A stretch of 64,000 nucleotides of DNA from Streptomyces misionensis (GCF_900104815.1 NZ_FNTD01000004.1:7749001-7813000); one strand, 5' to 3'; shown: positions 1 to 8,712, numbered from the stretch's first letter. Numbers and translations: made by a program. The notes: generated by a model from the sequence alone, not told the origin.

Positions 1-1
1 C

Positions 2-871
2 GGACCCGGCGGCCGCCAGAAGGTGATGGTCCGCGTCGTCCCCGGCATCGACGCGGGCGGCCACGCCAAGATCCGCACCGGCACCGAGGACCAGAAGTTC
101 GGCCTCTCCATCCGCGACGGCTACGCCCAGCACGCCATCGCCCGCATCCTCGACCAGCCCCGGCTGGAACTGACCGGGCTGCACTGCCACTTGGGCTCCC
201 AGATCACCAGCGTCAAGCCCTATCTGGTCGCCGTGCGCCGGATGACCGGCCTGATGGCCCGCCTGCACCGGCAGCACGGGCTGGTGCTGCGCGAACTCGA
301 CCTGGGCGGCGGACACGGCGTCGCCTACCGCCCCGGCGAGCAGGCGCTGGACCTGACCTCGCTGGCCCACCGGGTGAGTGCCGAACTGACCGGGGCCTGC
401 GCGGCGGCGGGGCTGCCCGTGCCGCGCCTGATCATCGAACCGGGCCGGGCCATCGCCGGCCCGGCCGGGGTCTCCCTCTACCGCGTGCTGTCCGTGAAGC
501 ACACCGGCGAGACGGTGTTCGTGGCGGTGGACGGCGGCATGAGCGACAACCCGCGCCCGGCCCTGTACGGCGCCGGCTACACCCCACGCCTGATCGGCCG
601 TCCCGCCACGCCCGAACGGGCCCGGGCGACCGTGGTCGGCCGCCACTGCGAAGCGGGCGACGTCATCGCCGAGGACGTGTCCCTCCCCACGGACATCCGC
701 CCCGGCGACCTGCTCGCCGTCCCCGTCACCGGCGCCTACCACTTCTCCATGGCCTCCACCTACAACCTGATCGGCCGCCCGCCCGTCGTCGCCGTACACA
801 ACGCCCACGCCCGCCTGCTCGTCCGCCGGGAGACCCTGGAGGACATCCGCCGCAGGGACGTGGGCCTCTGA
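2..871 (+). CDS. lysA: diaminopimelate decarboxylase-like protein (5' end outside window)
   Basis: Fold-type III PLP decarboxylase, the family that converts meso-diaminopimelate to L-lysine in the cytoplasm. The reading frame is open from base 2, so the N-terminus with the PLP lysine is missing. Visible hallmarks are HLGSQI, the glycine-rich phosphate-binding DLGGGHG, EPGRAI, the catalytic-cysteine segment HCEAGD, and the C-terminal GAYHFSMASTYN active-site motif. The GTG ATG at 23-28 is internal, not a start. Streptomycetes often carry LysA paralogues in natural-product loci, so this could act on a related substrate; the family call is firm, the substrate less so. It converges with the SDR gene across a hairpin. 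Confidence 0.85.
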   Translation, partial: GPGGRQKVMVRVVPGIDAGGHAKIRTGTEDQKFGLSIRDGYAQHAIARILDQPRLELTGLHCHLGSQITSVKPYLVAVRRMTGLMARLHRQHGLVLRELDLGGGHGVAYRPGEQALDLTSLAHRVSAELTGACAAAGLPVPRLIIEPGRAIAGPAGVSLYRVLSVKHTGETVFVAVDGGMSDNPRPALYGAGYTPRLIGRPATPERARATVVGRHCEAGDVIAEDVSLPTDIRPGDLLAVPVTGAYHFSMASTYNLIGRPPVVAVHNAHARLLVRRETLEDIRRRDVGL

Positions 872-880
872 TCCGGTCCC

Positions 881-925
881 GGTGACCGGGTGCCGGTCGC
901 GGGCCTGCGGCCCGACCCGGTCACC
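881..925. terminator. bidirectional hairpin terminator
   Basis: An 11-bp perfect outer stem (881-891 with 915-925) encloses an inner 6-bp stem (900-905 with 909-914). It lies just after the decarboxylase stop and overlaps the stop of the convergent SDR gene, so it can end both transcripts. Confidence 0.7.
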
Positions 926-1892
926 CGGGGACGGGGCGGGCGCCGGTCGCCGCCAGGGACAGGTCCCAGAGCCGGGCGGCCGCGTCGGGATCGACCGCGT
1001 ACGCGCGCACTCCGCCGTCGTCCATCGGGCGGTCGGCGGCGGAGACGGCCGCGATGTCGCAGTCCTCCAGGTAGAGCCCGCCCCGGCCGTCGAGGAGGGA
1101 GGACGTGGCCGCCCACAGACCGGTCGCGGCGCCCTGGGAAGGCGTCTTGAATCCGGCGCCGATCACCCTGCCGTCCGCGTCCACCCAGCCGCGGTCCATC
1201 TGTTCCCGGAGCGTCATCTCCCGCTGGAGCCCGGTGATGATCTTCCCCGGGTGGAGCGCGAACGCCCGTATGCCGTCCGCCCGTCCGAGCGCGTCGAGAT
1301 GGACGGCGAACAGGGAGTTCGCGGTCTTGGCCTGGCCGTACGCCAGCCACTTGTCGTAGCCGGTGCGAAAGTGCGGGTCGTGCCAGCGGACGCCGGTCAG
1401 GGTGTGTCCCGCCGAGCTGTTGACGACGACACGCGCACCGTCGGCGGCGGCCAGCAGGGGGTGGAGCTCGCAGACGAGAAGGAAGTGGCCGAGGTGGTTG
1501 ACCGCCAACTGGCCCTCCCAGCCGGGCCCGACGCGGCGCTCCGGGGTCGCCATCACACCGGCGACGGCCATCAGCAGGTCGAGCCGGTCCAGCAAGTCGC
1601 CGATCCGCTCGGCTGCCGCCCGCACGCTGCCCGGGTCGGCCAGGTCCATGGCGACGACCTCGGCACCCGCCACGTCCGCGAGCGCCGCACGGGCGAGGTC
1701 GGGCCGCCGTGCCGGTACGACGACCCGGGCCCCGGCCGCCGCCAGACTCCGGGTGGTCTCCAGCCCGAGCCCCGAGTAGCCCCCGGTCACCACGGCGGTG
1801 GTGCCCGAGAGGTCGAGGCCGGCCATGACGTCTTCGGCGGTGCTGAGGGCGGAGAAGGGCGAGCCGATCGGCCGCTGTTCGGTGGTGGTCAT
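921..1892 (-). CDS. short-chain dehydrogenase/reductase (SDR)
   Basis: NAD(P)-dependent oxidoreductase of 323 aa, a little longer than classical SDRs and resembling the retinol-dehydrogenase/WW-oxidoreductase-like group. The TGGYSGLG cofactor motif lies at about residues 36-43, a catalytic serine at about 159-160 and YGQAK at about 185-189. Substrate unknown. It is divergent from the MerR gene, and its start codon lies only 7 nt beyond a MerR-type -10 element, so its mRNA is probably leaderless and MerR-controlled. Confidence 0.85.
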   Translation of the reverse strand: MTTTEQRPIGSPFSALSTAEDVMAGLDLSGTTAVVTGGYSGLGLETTRSLAAAGARVVVPARRPDLARAALADVAGAEVVAMDLADPGSVRAAAERIGDLLDRLDLLMAVAGVMATPERRVGPGWEGQLAVNHLGHFLLVCELHPLLAAADGARVVVNSSAGHTLTGVRWHDPHFRTGYDKWLAYGQAKTANSLFAVHLDALGRADGIRAFALHPGKIITGLQREMTLREQMDRGWVDADGRVIGAGFKTPSQGAATGLWAATSSLLDGRGGLYLEDCDIAAVSAADRPMDDGGVRAYAVDPDAAARLWDLSLAATGARPVPG

Positions 1893-1899
1893 GCGGCCG

Positions 1900-1930
1900 A
1901 CGCTACGATCTCGAGCGAGGTCTAGATCAA
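1900..1930 (-). promoter_or_regulatory. MerR-type promoter for the SDR gene
   Basis: Reading toward the SDR gene: -35 TTGATC (1925-1930), a 19-bp spacer, and -10 TAGCGT (1900-1905). The long spacer holds a dyad, GATCTAGA/TCGAGATC (7 of 8 paired, 1907-1928). A 19-bp spacer centred on a dyad is the hallmark of MerR-activated promoters, which are untwisted by the activated regulator. Confidence 0.7.
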
Positions 1931-1948
1931 GTCGTACGGGGGCGGGAC

Positions 1949-2413
1949 ATGGCGACCGAGGAGTGGCTGAGCATCGGCGAGGTGGCCGAGCGCACCGGGC
2001 TCAGCGTCCACGCACTGCGCTTCTACGAGCGCGAGGGCCTGCTCGTCGGACCGGTCCGGCGCACCGCGGGCGGACGGCGGCGCTACACCGGTCTCGACGT
2101 CGACTGGCTGCTGATCTGCGTCAGACTGCGCGAGTCCGGCATGCCGCTGGCCGACCTCGGACGCTTCGCCGAGCTGGTGCGCCAGGGCCCGGGCAACGAG
2201 GCCGAGCGCCTGCGCCTCCTCGACGCCCACCGGCAGCGCGTCGACGCCCGGATCGAGGCGCTGGAGGAGTGCCGCTCGATCATCGCCTGGAAGTCCGGCG
2301 TCTACGCCGAGCACCTCGCGCGGGGTGAGGCGGGCGGCCTCTGGGATCCGACGGCCCGGGCCGTGACGACCGTCGACGGCTCGGGTGACAAGGCGGACGA
2401 CGAGCATGAGTGA
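1949..2413 (+). CDS. MerR family transcriptional regulator
   Basis: 154-aa MerR regulator. The N-terminal winged helix is typical (SIGEVAERTGLSVHALRFYEREGLL, then GGRRRYT), followed by the dimerisation helix with a run of Arg/Glu/Leu. The metal-binding cysteine pattern of MerR/CueR is absent, so it is more like the redox or small-molecule sensing SoxR/BmrR/YfmP side of the family. It is divergent from the SDR gene and overlaps the downstream acetyltransferase by 8 nt (ATGAGTGA), so the two are translationally coupled. Confidence 0.88.
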   Translation: MATEEWLSIGEVAERTGLSVHALRFYEREGLLVGPVRRTAGGRRRYTGLDVDWLLICVRLRESGMPLADLGRFAELVRQGPGNEAERLRLLDAHRQRVDARIEALEECRSIIAWKSGVYAEHLARGEAGGLWDPTARAVTTVDGSGDKADDEHE

Positions 2414-2966
2414 CACGGAGTACGAGTTCCGCGCGGCCCGGCCCGAGGACGCCGCGGCCATCGAGGCGCTCGACGGCTCCTTCACCACCCGCACCGTCTT
2501 CCATGTGGCCGTCACGGAGCACGGGTTCGCCCTCCGGGAGGTCCCGGTGGACCCGCCCCTGCGCAAGGTCTTCCCGGCCGAGGAGACAGGAGCCGCCGAT
2601 GCCCCCGGGGCCGGCGAGGACACGGACAGCCGTACCTTCGTCGCCCTCGCCATGGACGGCAGCCTGGCGGGCTTCGCCACCGTCGGCTACGCCGCCTGGA
2701 ACCGGCGGCTGGTCGTCGAGGACATCGCGGTCGCCCCGGCCCACCGGGGCCGGGGCATCAGCCGTGCTCTGATCGGTCACGCCGTCGCGTTCGCCCGTGA
2801 GCGCGGCGCCGTGCACATCTGGCTGGAGGTCACCAACGTCAACGCTCCGGCGATCCACGCCTACCGGCGGTTGGGCTTCACCTTCTGCGGACTGGACACG
2901 GCGCTCTACGACGGCACCCGCTCGGCGGGCGAACAGGCCCTGTACATGAGCATGCCCTGCCGTTGA
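2406..2966 (+). CDS. streptothricin/nourseothricin-type N-acetyltransferase (GNAT)
   Basis: GNAT acetyltransferase of 186 aa, counted from the ATG overlapping the MerR stop. It closely follows the streptothricin/nourseothricin acetyltransferase pattern as I recall it: an N-terminal DAAAIEALDGSF-type segment, EVPVDPPL.KVFP, AWNRRL.VEDI.VAP.HRG.G (acetyl-CoA loop), WLEVTNVNAPAIHAYRR.GF, CGLDTALYDGT and a YMSMPC end. Known members acetylate the beta-lysine amine of streptothricins and so inactivate them. No streptothricin biosynthetic gene is visible, so a stand-alone resistance gene is inferred. It is likely co-transcribed with the MerR regulator. Confidence 0.85.
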   Translation: MSDTEYEFRAARPEDAAAIEALDGSFTTRTVFHVAVTEHGFALREVPVDPPLRKVFPAEETGAADAPGAGEDTDSRTFVALAMDGSLAGFATVGYAAWNRRLVVEDIAVAPAHRGRGISRALIGHAVAFARERGAVHIWLEVTNVNAPAIHAYRRLGFTFCGLDTALYDGTRSAGEQALYMSMPCR

Positions 2967-2996
2967 GCGACCGGCGCGGGTGACCGCGACCGGGTC

Positions 2997-3014
2997 CGGC
3001 GAACGTGTTCGTTA
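2997..3014. promoter_or_regulatory. TetR operator, imperfect copy
   Basis: This matches 14 of 18 positions of the perfect palindrome at 3834-3851 (shared CGAACG and GTTCGTTA blocks). It lies 11 bp upstream of the GTG chosen as the TetR start and fits autorepression. Confidence 0.65.
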
Positions 3015-3025
3015 CGATCAGCGGT

Positions 3026-3721
3026 GTGACAGCGAGAAGAGAGCCGCTCAGCCGCCGGGAGCGCCCGGCGAAGCCCGCCCTGTCCCGGCAGTGGATCGTG
3101 GACACCGCCGTGCGGATCATGCGTGCCGAGGGGCTGGAGAAGGTGACCATGCGCCGCCTCGCACAAGAACTGGACACCGGGCCGGCCTCGCTGTACGTGT
3201 ACGTCGCCAACACCGCCGAACTGCACGCGGCCGTGCTGGACGCGCTGCTGGGGGAGGTCGAGCTGGTCGGCGACGCGGCCGGGGACGGTTGGCGCGACCA
3301 GCTCCTGGCGGTGCTGACGTCCTACACGCTCGTCCTGTTCGAGCACCCGCAACTCGCCCGGTCGGCCCTCGTCGCCCGTCCCAGCGGCGAGAACTACCTG
3401 CGGCTGGTGGAGCGGATCGTCGACCTGCTCGCCCGCAGCGGCGCTTCCCGCGAGCAGGTCGCCTGGGGCGTCGACAAACTGCTCCAGGACGCAACGGCCA
3501 CCGCCGCCGAGCAGTCGGCGCGGGAGCACGACCCCGCGGCCGAGGACGACTGGAACGCCCTGGCCCGCGCATTGCACGCCACGAGCCGGACCACTCATCC
3601 GGCGATCACGGCGCACATGCCCGTTCTGCTCAGCGGTTCCGTCACGGACCGCATGCGCTGGGGCTTCGACGTCCTCGTCAACGGCATCCTGCACACGCCC
3701 GTCCCCGGCACGGCGGACTGA
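3026..3721 (+). CDS. TetR family transcriptional regulator (TetR/TetR_C-like)
   Basis: 231-aa regulator when begun at GTG 3026; a GTG at 3005 would overlap the operator. The HTH reads IVDTAVRIMRAEGLEKVTMRRLAQELDTGPASLYVYVANTAEL, where TGPASLYVYV is the recognition helix typical of tetracycline-repressor-like proteins. The ligand domain is all helical. It lies upstream of and in line with the FAD monooxygenase, and its presumed operator occurs both before itself and before that gene, so it most likely represses both until a small molecule binds. Confidence 0.87.
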   Translation: MTARREPLSRRERPAKPALSRQWIVDTAVRIMRAEGLEKVTMRRLAQELDTGPASLYVYVANTAELHAAVLDALLGEVELVGDAAGDGWRDQLLAVLTSYTLVLFEHPQLARSALVARPSGENYLRLVERIVDLLARSGASREQVAWGVDKLLQDATATAAEQSAREHDPAAEDDWNALARALHATSRTTHPAITAHMPVLLSGSVTDRMRWGFDVLVNGILHTPVPGTAD

Positions 3722-3833
3722 GCCGCGCCCACTCCCGTCTCCTGAGGCCCTGAGGCCCTGAGGCTCTGAGGGCGGGTCGTCCGTCGCCCGCACCCGGTCC
3801 CTGCCCCGCGCATCTCCGACTCGAACTTGTTCG

Positions 3834-3851
3834 TAACGAACGCGTTCGTTA
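3834..3851. promoter_or_regulatory. perfect 18-bp TetR operator before the FAD monooxygenase gene
   Basis: TAACGAACGCGTTCGTTA is a perfect palindrome 88 bp upstream of the monooxygenase ATG. A flanking shorter repeat, CGAACTTGTTCG (3822-3833), abuts it and gives an extended array. The related copy at 2997-3014 marks this as the cognate TetR site. Confidence 0.8.
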
Positions 3852-3939
3852 TGGTGAAGGCGTTCGGTCGGCGACTTCATGGCGGAGCCTCCCGGGGGCT
3901 CCGCCGTGGCCGCGCGCACACCACTTCGGGAGGCCCCTG

Positions 3940-5106
3940 ATGACCACCAGCCACTACCCTGTCGCGATCATCGGCGGGGGACTCGGCGGCCTGACGGCCG
4001 CCCGGCTCCTCAGCGTCCACGGAATCGACGCCACGATCTTCGAGGCGGAGGCCTCCGCGGGCGTCCGCACCCAGGGCGGCATGCTCGACATCCACGAGGA
4101 GGACGGGCAGGAGGCGCTGCGCGCGGCCGGCCTCCACGACGAATTCCGCAAGATCATCCACGAGGGCGGACAGGCCATGCGCCTGGTCGGCCCCGACGGC
4201 ACCGTCCACCTCCGCGAGGAGGACGACGCCGACCGGGGCCGCCCGGAGGTGGACCGCGGTGACCTGCGCGACCTGCTGCTGAACTCCCTTCCGGACGGAA
4301 CGATCCGCTGGAACAGCAAGGTGTCCGGAGCCCGGCCGCTGGGCGGCGGACGCCACGAGGTGGCCTTCGCCGACGGTTCCGTCATCACCACCGATCTGCT
4401 GATCGGAGCCGACGGCGCCTGGTCGCGGATCCGGCCGCTGGTCTCGGCCGCCCGGCCCGCCTACACCGGCATCTCCTTCGTGGAGACCGATCTGCTGGAC
4501 GCCGACGCCCGCCACCCGCGCAGCGCGGCCCTCGTCGGCGGCGGGTTCTTCATCTGCCTCGGCGACCGGCGCGGCTTCCTCGCGCACCGGGAGACCGACG
4601 GCAGCCTCCACGTCTACACCGCGCTCAAGGCCGACGAGGACTGGCTCGACACGATCGACTTCGGCGACCCCGCGGCCGCCAAGGCGGCGGTCCTCGCCCA
4701 CTTCGAGGGCTGGGACGAGGGCTTGCGCAGCCTCGTCGCCGACGCCGACGGCACGCTCACGCCCCGCCGCATCCACGCCCTGCCCGTCGGGCACCGCTGG
4801 GACCGTGTCCCGGGGGTCACCCTGCTGGGCGACGCCGCGCACCTGATGTCCCCCTTCGCCGGCGAGGGTGCCAACCTGGCGATGCTCGACGGCGCGGAAC
4901 TCGGCCAGGCGATCGCCGCGCACCCCGGCGACGTCGAGGCCGCCCTCGCGGCGTACGAGGAGGCCCTCTTCCCGCGCGGCGAGGCGTCCGCCGTGGGGTC
5001 CGCGGCCAGCATGGACACCATGTTCGGCGAGGACGGCCTGGAAAGGACGGTCGCCTTCTTCACCGGCGCCCAGGGCCGGGAACAGCCTGGGGCCGAGCTG
5101 GCTTGA
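3940..5106 (+). CDS. FAD-dependent monooxygenase, TetX/PHBH-like
   Basis: 388-aa class A flavin monooxygenase. The Rossmann GGGLGG (residues 12-17) is followed by an acidic residue ending the second strand (FEAE). The middle carries the GADGAWS segment, and the C-terminal flavin site is GDAAHLMSPFAGEGANLAMLDGAELG. Overall order and length match TetX-like tetracycline-inactivating enzymes and related rifampicin or aromatic hydroxylases. It sits behind a TetR gene and a strong operator, so induction by its own substrate is likely. The substrate is unknown; tetracycline-like or other polyphenolic compounds are plausible. Confidence 0.85.
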   Translation: MTTSHYPVAIIGGGLGGLTAARLLSVHGIDATIFEAEASAGVRTQGGMLDIHEEDGQEALRAAGLHDEFRKIIHEGGQAMRLVGPDGTVHLREEDDADRGRPEVDRGDLRDLLLNSLPDGTIRWNSKVSGARPLGGGRHEVAFADGSVITTDLLIGADGAWSRIRPLVSAARPAYTGISFVETDLLDADARHPRSAALVGGGFFICLGDRRGFLAHRETDGSLHVYTALKADEDWLDTIDFGDPAAAKAAVLAHFEGWDEGLRSLVADADGTLTPRRIHALPVGHRWDRVPGVTLLGDAAHLMSPFAGEGANLAMLDGAELGQAIAAHPGDVEAALAAYEEALFPRGEASAVGSAASMDTMFGEDGLERTVAFFTGAQGREQPGAELA

Positions 5107-5164
5107 ACTATATGTTCAAAACGAACTGTTGACATCGTGTCACGTCTCCCCGCATCCTCGTGCC

Positions 5165-5614
5165 ATGTCGTCAACTTCCGACCAGCGCACCGACCCCTTC
5201 AAGCCGCCGCGGCCCGAGCAGGCGCGCGCGGCCCGCGTCCACGCGTCCCTGATGCGCATCGCCGAGCGGCACGCGGCCACCGAGGCGCAACGCCACCGCC
5301 AGATCCACCCGGTGGTCCTCGGGCCGCACGAGGCCGTCAGGCTCGTGTCGTTCCTGCTGAGCGGGGCCGCGCACCCCGAAGACGGCGAACCGGAGGTGGA
5401 CCAGGCCGACATGACCGCCGCGCTGAGCCTCGTCCCGCTGGTCCGGGCGGAGATGGACGAACTGGAGACCTCGCTCCTCCGGATGGCGCGCGGGCGCGGC
5501 ATGACCTGGCAGGAGATCGCCTTCGGACTCGGACTGGGCACCCCGCAGGCGGCCAGACAGCGCTACGAACGTCTGGCGAGCCGCGCCGCGGCCGACGAGG
5601 AGGCCCTGGAGTGA
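5165..5614 (+). CDS. small helix-turn-helix DNA-binding protein
   Basis: 149-aa actinomycete protein. The N-terminal half is rich in Arg/His and helical; the C-terminus carries a sigma-70 region-4-like HTH (RARGRGMTWQEIAFGLGLGTPQAARQRYERL). Proteins with this tail are common and uncharacterised in streptomycetes. The ATG at 5165 follows 58 nt after the monooxygenase stop, so it could be part of that transcript. Target unknown. Confidence 0.7.
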   Translation: MSSTSDQRTDPFKPPRPEQARAARVHASLMRIAERHAATEAQRHRQIHPVVLGPHEAVRLVSFLLSGAAHPEDGEPEVDQADMTAALSLVPLVRAEMDELETSLLRMARGRGMTWQEIAFGLGLGTPQAARQRYERLASRAAADEEALE

Positions 5615-5637
5615 GGGGCGCAGCGCGCGGCCGGGAC

Positions 5638-6432
5638 TCAGGGAAGGATGGAATCGATGTAGCCGCCGTCGACGCGGAGGGCGCCGCCCGTGGTGGCGGA
5701 GGCGAGCGGCGAGGCGAGGTAGACGACCATGTTGGCGATCTCCTCGGGCTCGATGAGGCGTTGCAGCAGCGACTGGGGGCGGTACCTGACCATGAACTCG
5801 CGCTGCGCCTGGTCCCAGGGCAGTTCGTCGCCGACGAGTTCGCGGACGAACCCCTCCACGCCGCCCGTGCGGGTCGGTCCGGCGATGACGGAGTTGACGG
5901 TGACTCCGGTGCCGGCGGCGTCCTTGGCGAAGCCGCGGCCCACGGCGAGCAGCGAGGTCTTCGTCATGCCGTAATGGATCATCTCGGCGGGGATGACCAC
6001 CGCCGAGTCGCTGGCGAGGTTGAGGACCCGGCCCCAGCCCCGCTCCTTCATGCCGGGCAGACAGGCGCGGATGAGCCGTACGGCGGACAGGACATTGACC
6101 TCGAAGTAGCGCCGCCACTCGGCGTCGTCGATCTCCAGCGGAGCCGCGGAACCGAAGATGCCGAGGTTGTTGACGAGGATGTCGACCGCGGGCACGGCCT
6201 CCAGCACGGCGGCCGTGCCCTGCTCCGTCGCGAGGTCCCCCGCGGCCCCGGTGACATGCTCGCTGCCGGAGGCGGCCCGCACGTCACGGACCGCGTCCGC
6301 GACGCGGTCCTCGCCGCGACCGTTGACGACGACGTGCGCACCCGCGCGGGCGAGTCCGACGGCGATGGCGTGCCCGATGCCCTGCGTGGAGCCGGTGACC
6401 AGGGCGGTACGGCCGGAGAGATCGATCTGCAT
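5638..6432 (-). CDS. short-chain dehydrogenase/reductase (SDR)
   Basis: Classical SDR of 264 aa. TGSTQGIG lies at about residues 13-20, NNLG replaces the usual NNAG, and the catalytic YGMTK follows a serine-containing strand (LASDSA). The GGALRVDGGYIDSILP end is the typical C-terminus. The frame stays open upstream, but the ATG at 6432 immediately precedes the family's conserved N-terminus, so this start is secure. Substrate unknown; it resembles 3-oxoacyl-ACP-reductase-type oxidoreductases. Confidence 0.87.
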   Translation of the reverse strand: MQIDLSGRTALVTGSTQGIGHAIAVGLARAGAHVVVNGRGEDRVADAVRDVRAASGSEHVTGAAGDLATEQGTAAVLEAVPAVDILVNNLGIFGSAAPLEIDDAEWRRYFEVNVLSAVRLIRACLPGMKERGWGRVLNLASDSAVVIPAEMIHYGMTKTSLLAVGRGFAKDAAGTGVTVNSVIAGPTRTGGVEGFVRELVGDELPWDQAQREFMVRYRPQSLLQRLIEPEEIANMVVYLASPLASATTGGALRVDGGYIDSILP

Positions 6433-6644
6433 CTGCGGTCCCTCGTCGAGGTGGTGGGTACTGCGGCCGTGGCCGGAAACGGGCTCACCATCCCTGCCCG
6501 CCGACCGGCAGCCCGCACACCCGGACCGCTCCGCGGTTACGCCATCCGCCGCGCCGGTTCCCACGATCGCCCCGGGCACCCGGGGGAGTGAGGAACCCGT
6601 GCGGCCGGGTCTCGCCCGTGCGGCGCGAGACCCGGCCGGTGCCG

Positions 6645-8675
6645 CTACTTCAGGTCGACGGCGTTGACGGACAGGCCGTTGTCGACGGCGTAGTACGGCC
6701 GGACGCGGGCCCGTCCGCGCGGCGTGTCCTCGAACACGGTCACGGGGTACACGTACACGTTCTTGCGCTCCCGCACATCGCCGAACCAGCCGGCGACGCG
6801 CACCGGTTCGGCCCGGCCGGAGACGCGCACCGACAGGTCCCACAGGTCCTGCTGCTCGCGGTGGAGCCGGGCGACGGTCGCACACGTCACGGTGGCGTGC
6901 AGCAGCCCGTCCTCGTCGCGGTGCCAGGTCGGCTCCAGGACGGGGAGGTCGGTGTCGCCGCGGTGCCGCAACTCGAAGCCCTCGATGTCGGCGTCGGTTC
7001 CGAACAGCCGTACCGCCACGCGGATCTCGCCGTCGTCGATGTCGATGTCCTGGGCCTCCGCGTGCACCTCGGCCTCGCGGGCGGTCAGCGCCACGAAACC
7101 GTCCACCGTCGTGTAGGGGAGCCAGGACCGCACCGGGGACAGCCGCGGGTCGGGCTGGAAAGCGACCAGGCCGCGCAGGTCGAGCAGATCGCTGCGCAGG
7201 CGCTTGCGCGGGCCGCGCGCCGGATCGATCCACAGGTCCCAGACCGCGTTGCCCAATGCCAGGGTGGGCTCGATGGCGGCGCTGAGGCCTCCCCGGTCGT
7301 CGGGGACCAGCGGCACCCGCAGGGTCGTACGGTTCTCGCCACCGCGCCTGATTAGCAGCAGCTCCCCCTGGTCGACCGGGGCGGTCGCGGCCGGTACGAC
7401 GCGCAGCGACCCGTCGGAGGCGGCGTGCACGCTGCCGCTCATCCTCGGTGCCGCCTTGGGGGCGGCCGTCCGGGCCGCGTCCGCCTGCTTGGCGCGGGGG
7501 CGCAGCAGACGGCTCCAGCGGGAGGGGCGGGCCGGCGCCGCGGTGGAGTCGTGGGCGCCGAGTTCGCGGAACAGCTTCTCGTACCGCGCGGCGATCGCCG
7601 CGGGGTCGAACCGCGCGGCGTTGCGCAGGGCGGCGGCGCCCATCGCGGCCCGGGCGCCGTCGTCGTCGATCAGCCGGAGCAGGCCGTCGGCGATGGAGTT
7701 CACGTCGCCCGGCGTGACAAGGAGGCCGTCCTCGCCGTCCCGGATGATCTCGCGGGGGCCGAGCGGGCAGTCGGTGCTCACGACGGGGACGCCGCAGCGC
7801 ATGGCCTCCACGATGGTCATGCCGAAGGACTCGCTGTCCGAGGTCACCGCGGCGATCGAGCCCTTCACCCACTCCGCCTCGATGGGCGAGGCCAGGCCCA
7901 TCAGATGGACCTTGTTGTACAGGCCGAGCTCGTTGATCAGGGCGCGCAGCTTGCCGTGCTGGCTGCCGTCGCCGTAGATCCGCAGCTGCCAGTCGGGGTG
8001 CTTGGCGGCGACCTTCGCGAAGGCCTGCACGAGCAGGTCGTACCGCTTGATGACGGCGAGGCGCCCCGCGGCGACGATGGTCTTGGCGGCGGGGTCGGCG
8101 GGGGACACCGCGGGCGCCGGGACGCTGTTGGGGATGGAGTAGATCGGCAAGCCGGGGATGGCCATGTCGCGCCGGTAGTTCTCGGCGTCGGCCTCCGAGA
8201 CGGTGACGAACGCGTTCAGACGCGCGTAGTTCTCCTTGAGGTCCGGCAGCAGCGCCTCGGGGTGCGAGGCGAGCGTGATGTGCTCCTGGCCGATGCTCAG
8301 CGTGCGTTCGGTGGCGAAGCGCGCGGCGTACACGTTCAGCCCGGGGCGGGTGCCGATGAGCACGTCGGGGGCGTTCTCCCGGAAGTGGGCGGCGGCCCGC
8401 TCGTCGGTCATCGTGCTGTACTGGCGGTAACGGGCCTCGGCCGCCGGGAAGACCTCGGCCGGTACGGCCCGGTCCTTCTCCGGCACCTCACGCGTGTCGA
8501 TCAGGCTGGTCAGCTTGATCCGCGGGTCCATGGCGAACAGCGGTGCGTCCTTGGACTGGAAGACCGAGACGATCTCCACCTCGTGGCGCTCGGCGAGCGC
8601 CTCGGCGAGATTGATGGTCGTCCGATTTGTCCCACCCAAACCGTACACATTATGGATAAGAAACGATATTCTCAT
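6645..8675 (-). CDS. family-4 glycosyltransferase with C-terminal extension, probable cell-wall glycopolymer enzyme
   Basis: 676 aa. The N-terminal ~390 residues are a GT-B family-4 glycosyltransferase: HNVYGLGGTNRTTINLAEAL donor loop, AAGRLAVIKRYDLLVQAF, and SDSESFGMTIVEAMRCGVPVVSTDCPLGPREII (EX7E and sugar-nucleotide site). A linker of about 60 Ala/Arg residues leads to a ~250-residue beta-rich C-terminal domain like those on teichoic-acid glycosyltransferases. RBS AGGAG stands 6 nt before the ATG. The first ~20 codons are unusually AT-rich, with AGA and ATA, unlike the rest of the gene. A role in decorating a cell-wall polymer is inferred from architecture and the promoter. Confidence 0.8.
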   Translation of the reverse strand: MRISFLIHNVYGLGGTNRTTINLAEALAERHEVEIVSVFQSKDAPLFAMDPRIKLTSLIDTREVPEKDRAVPAEVFPAAEARYRQYSTMTDERAAAHFRENAPDVLIGTRPGLNVYAARFATERTLSIGQEHITLASHPEALLPDLKENYARLNAFVTVSEADAENYRRDMAIPGLPIYSIPNSVPAPAVSPADPAAKTIVAAGRLAVIKRYDLLVQAFAKVAAKHPDWQLRIYGDGSQHGKLRALINELGLYNKVHLMGLASPIEAEWVKGSIAAVTSDSESFGMTIVEAMRCGVPVVSTDCPLGPREIIRDGEDGLLVTPGDVNSIADGLLRLIDDDGARAAMGAAALRNAARFDPAAIAARYEKLFRELGAHDSTAAPARPSRWSRLLRPRAKQADAARTAAPKAAPRMSGSVHAASDGSLRVVPAATAPVDQGELLLIRRGGENRTTLRVPLVPDDRGGLSAAIEPTLALGNAVWDLWIDPARGPRKRLRSDLLDLRGLVAFQPDPRLSPVRSWLPYTTVDGFVALTAREAEVHAEAQDIDIDDGEIRVAVRLFGTDADIEGFELRHRGDTDLPVLEPTWHRDEDGLLHATVTCATVARLHREQQDLWDLSVRVSGRAEPVRVAGWFGDVRERKNVYVYPVTVFEDTPRGRARVRPYYAVDNGLSVNAVDLK

Positions 8676-8693
8676 TTAATTCTCCTAGTGTAA

Positions 8694-8712
8694 GGCATAG
8701 GTGGGGTATGCC
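8694..8712. promoter_or_regulatory. inverted repeat in the glycosyltransferase promoter
   Basis: GGCATA and TATGCC arms (8694-8699, 8707-8712) flank a 7-bp G-rich spacer. On the minus strand it overlaps a plausible promoter (TTGGCA, 16 bp, TACACT) leading into the glycosyltransferase. It may be an operator; the regulator is unknown. Confidence 0.4.

Noticed and set aside
6433-7872. Extension of the SDR frame far upstream, suggesting a giant fusion
   Set aside because: The extra part is Arg/Pro/Gly-rich, antisense-like frame noise inside the glycosyltransferase gene; the SDR begins at 6432.
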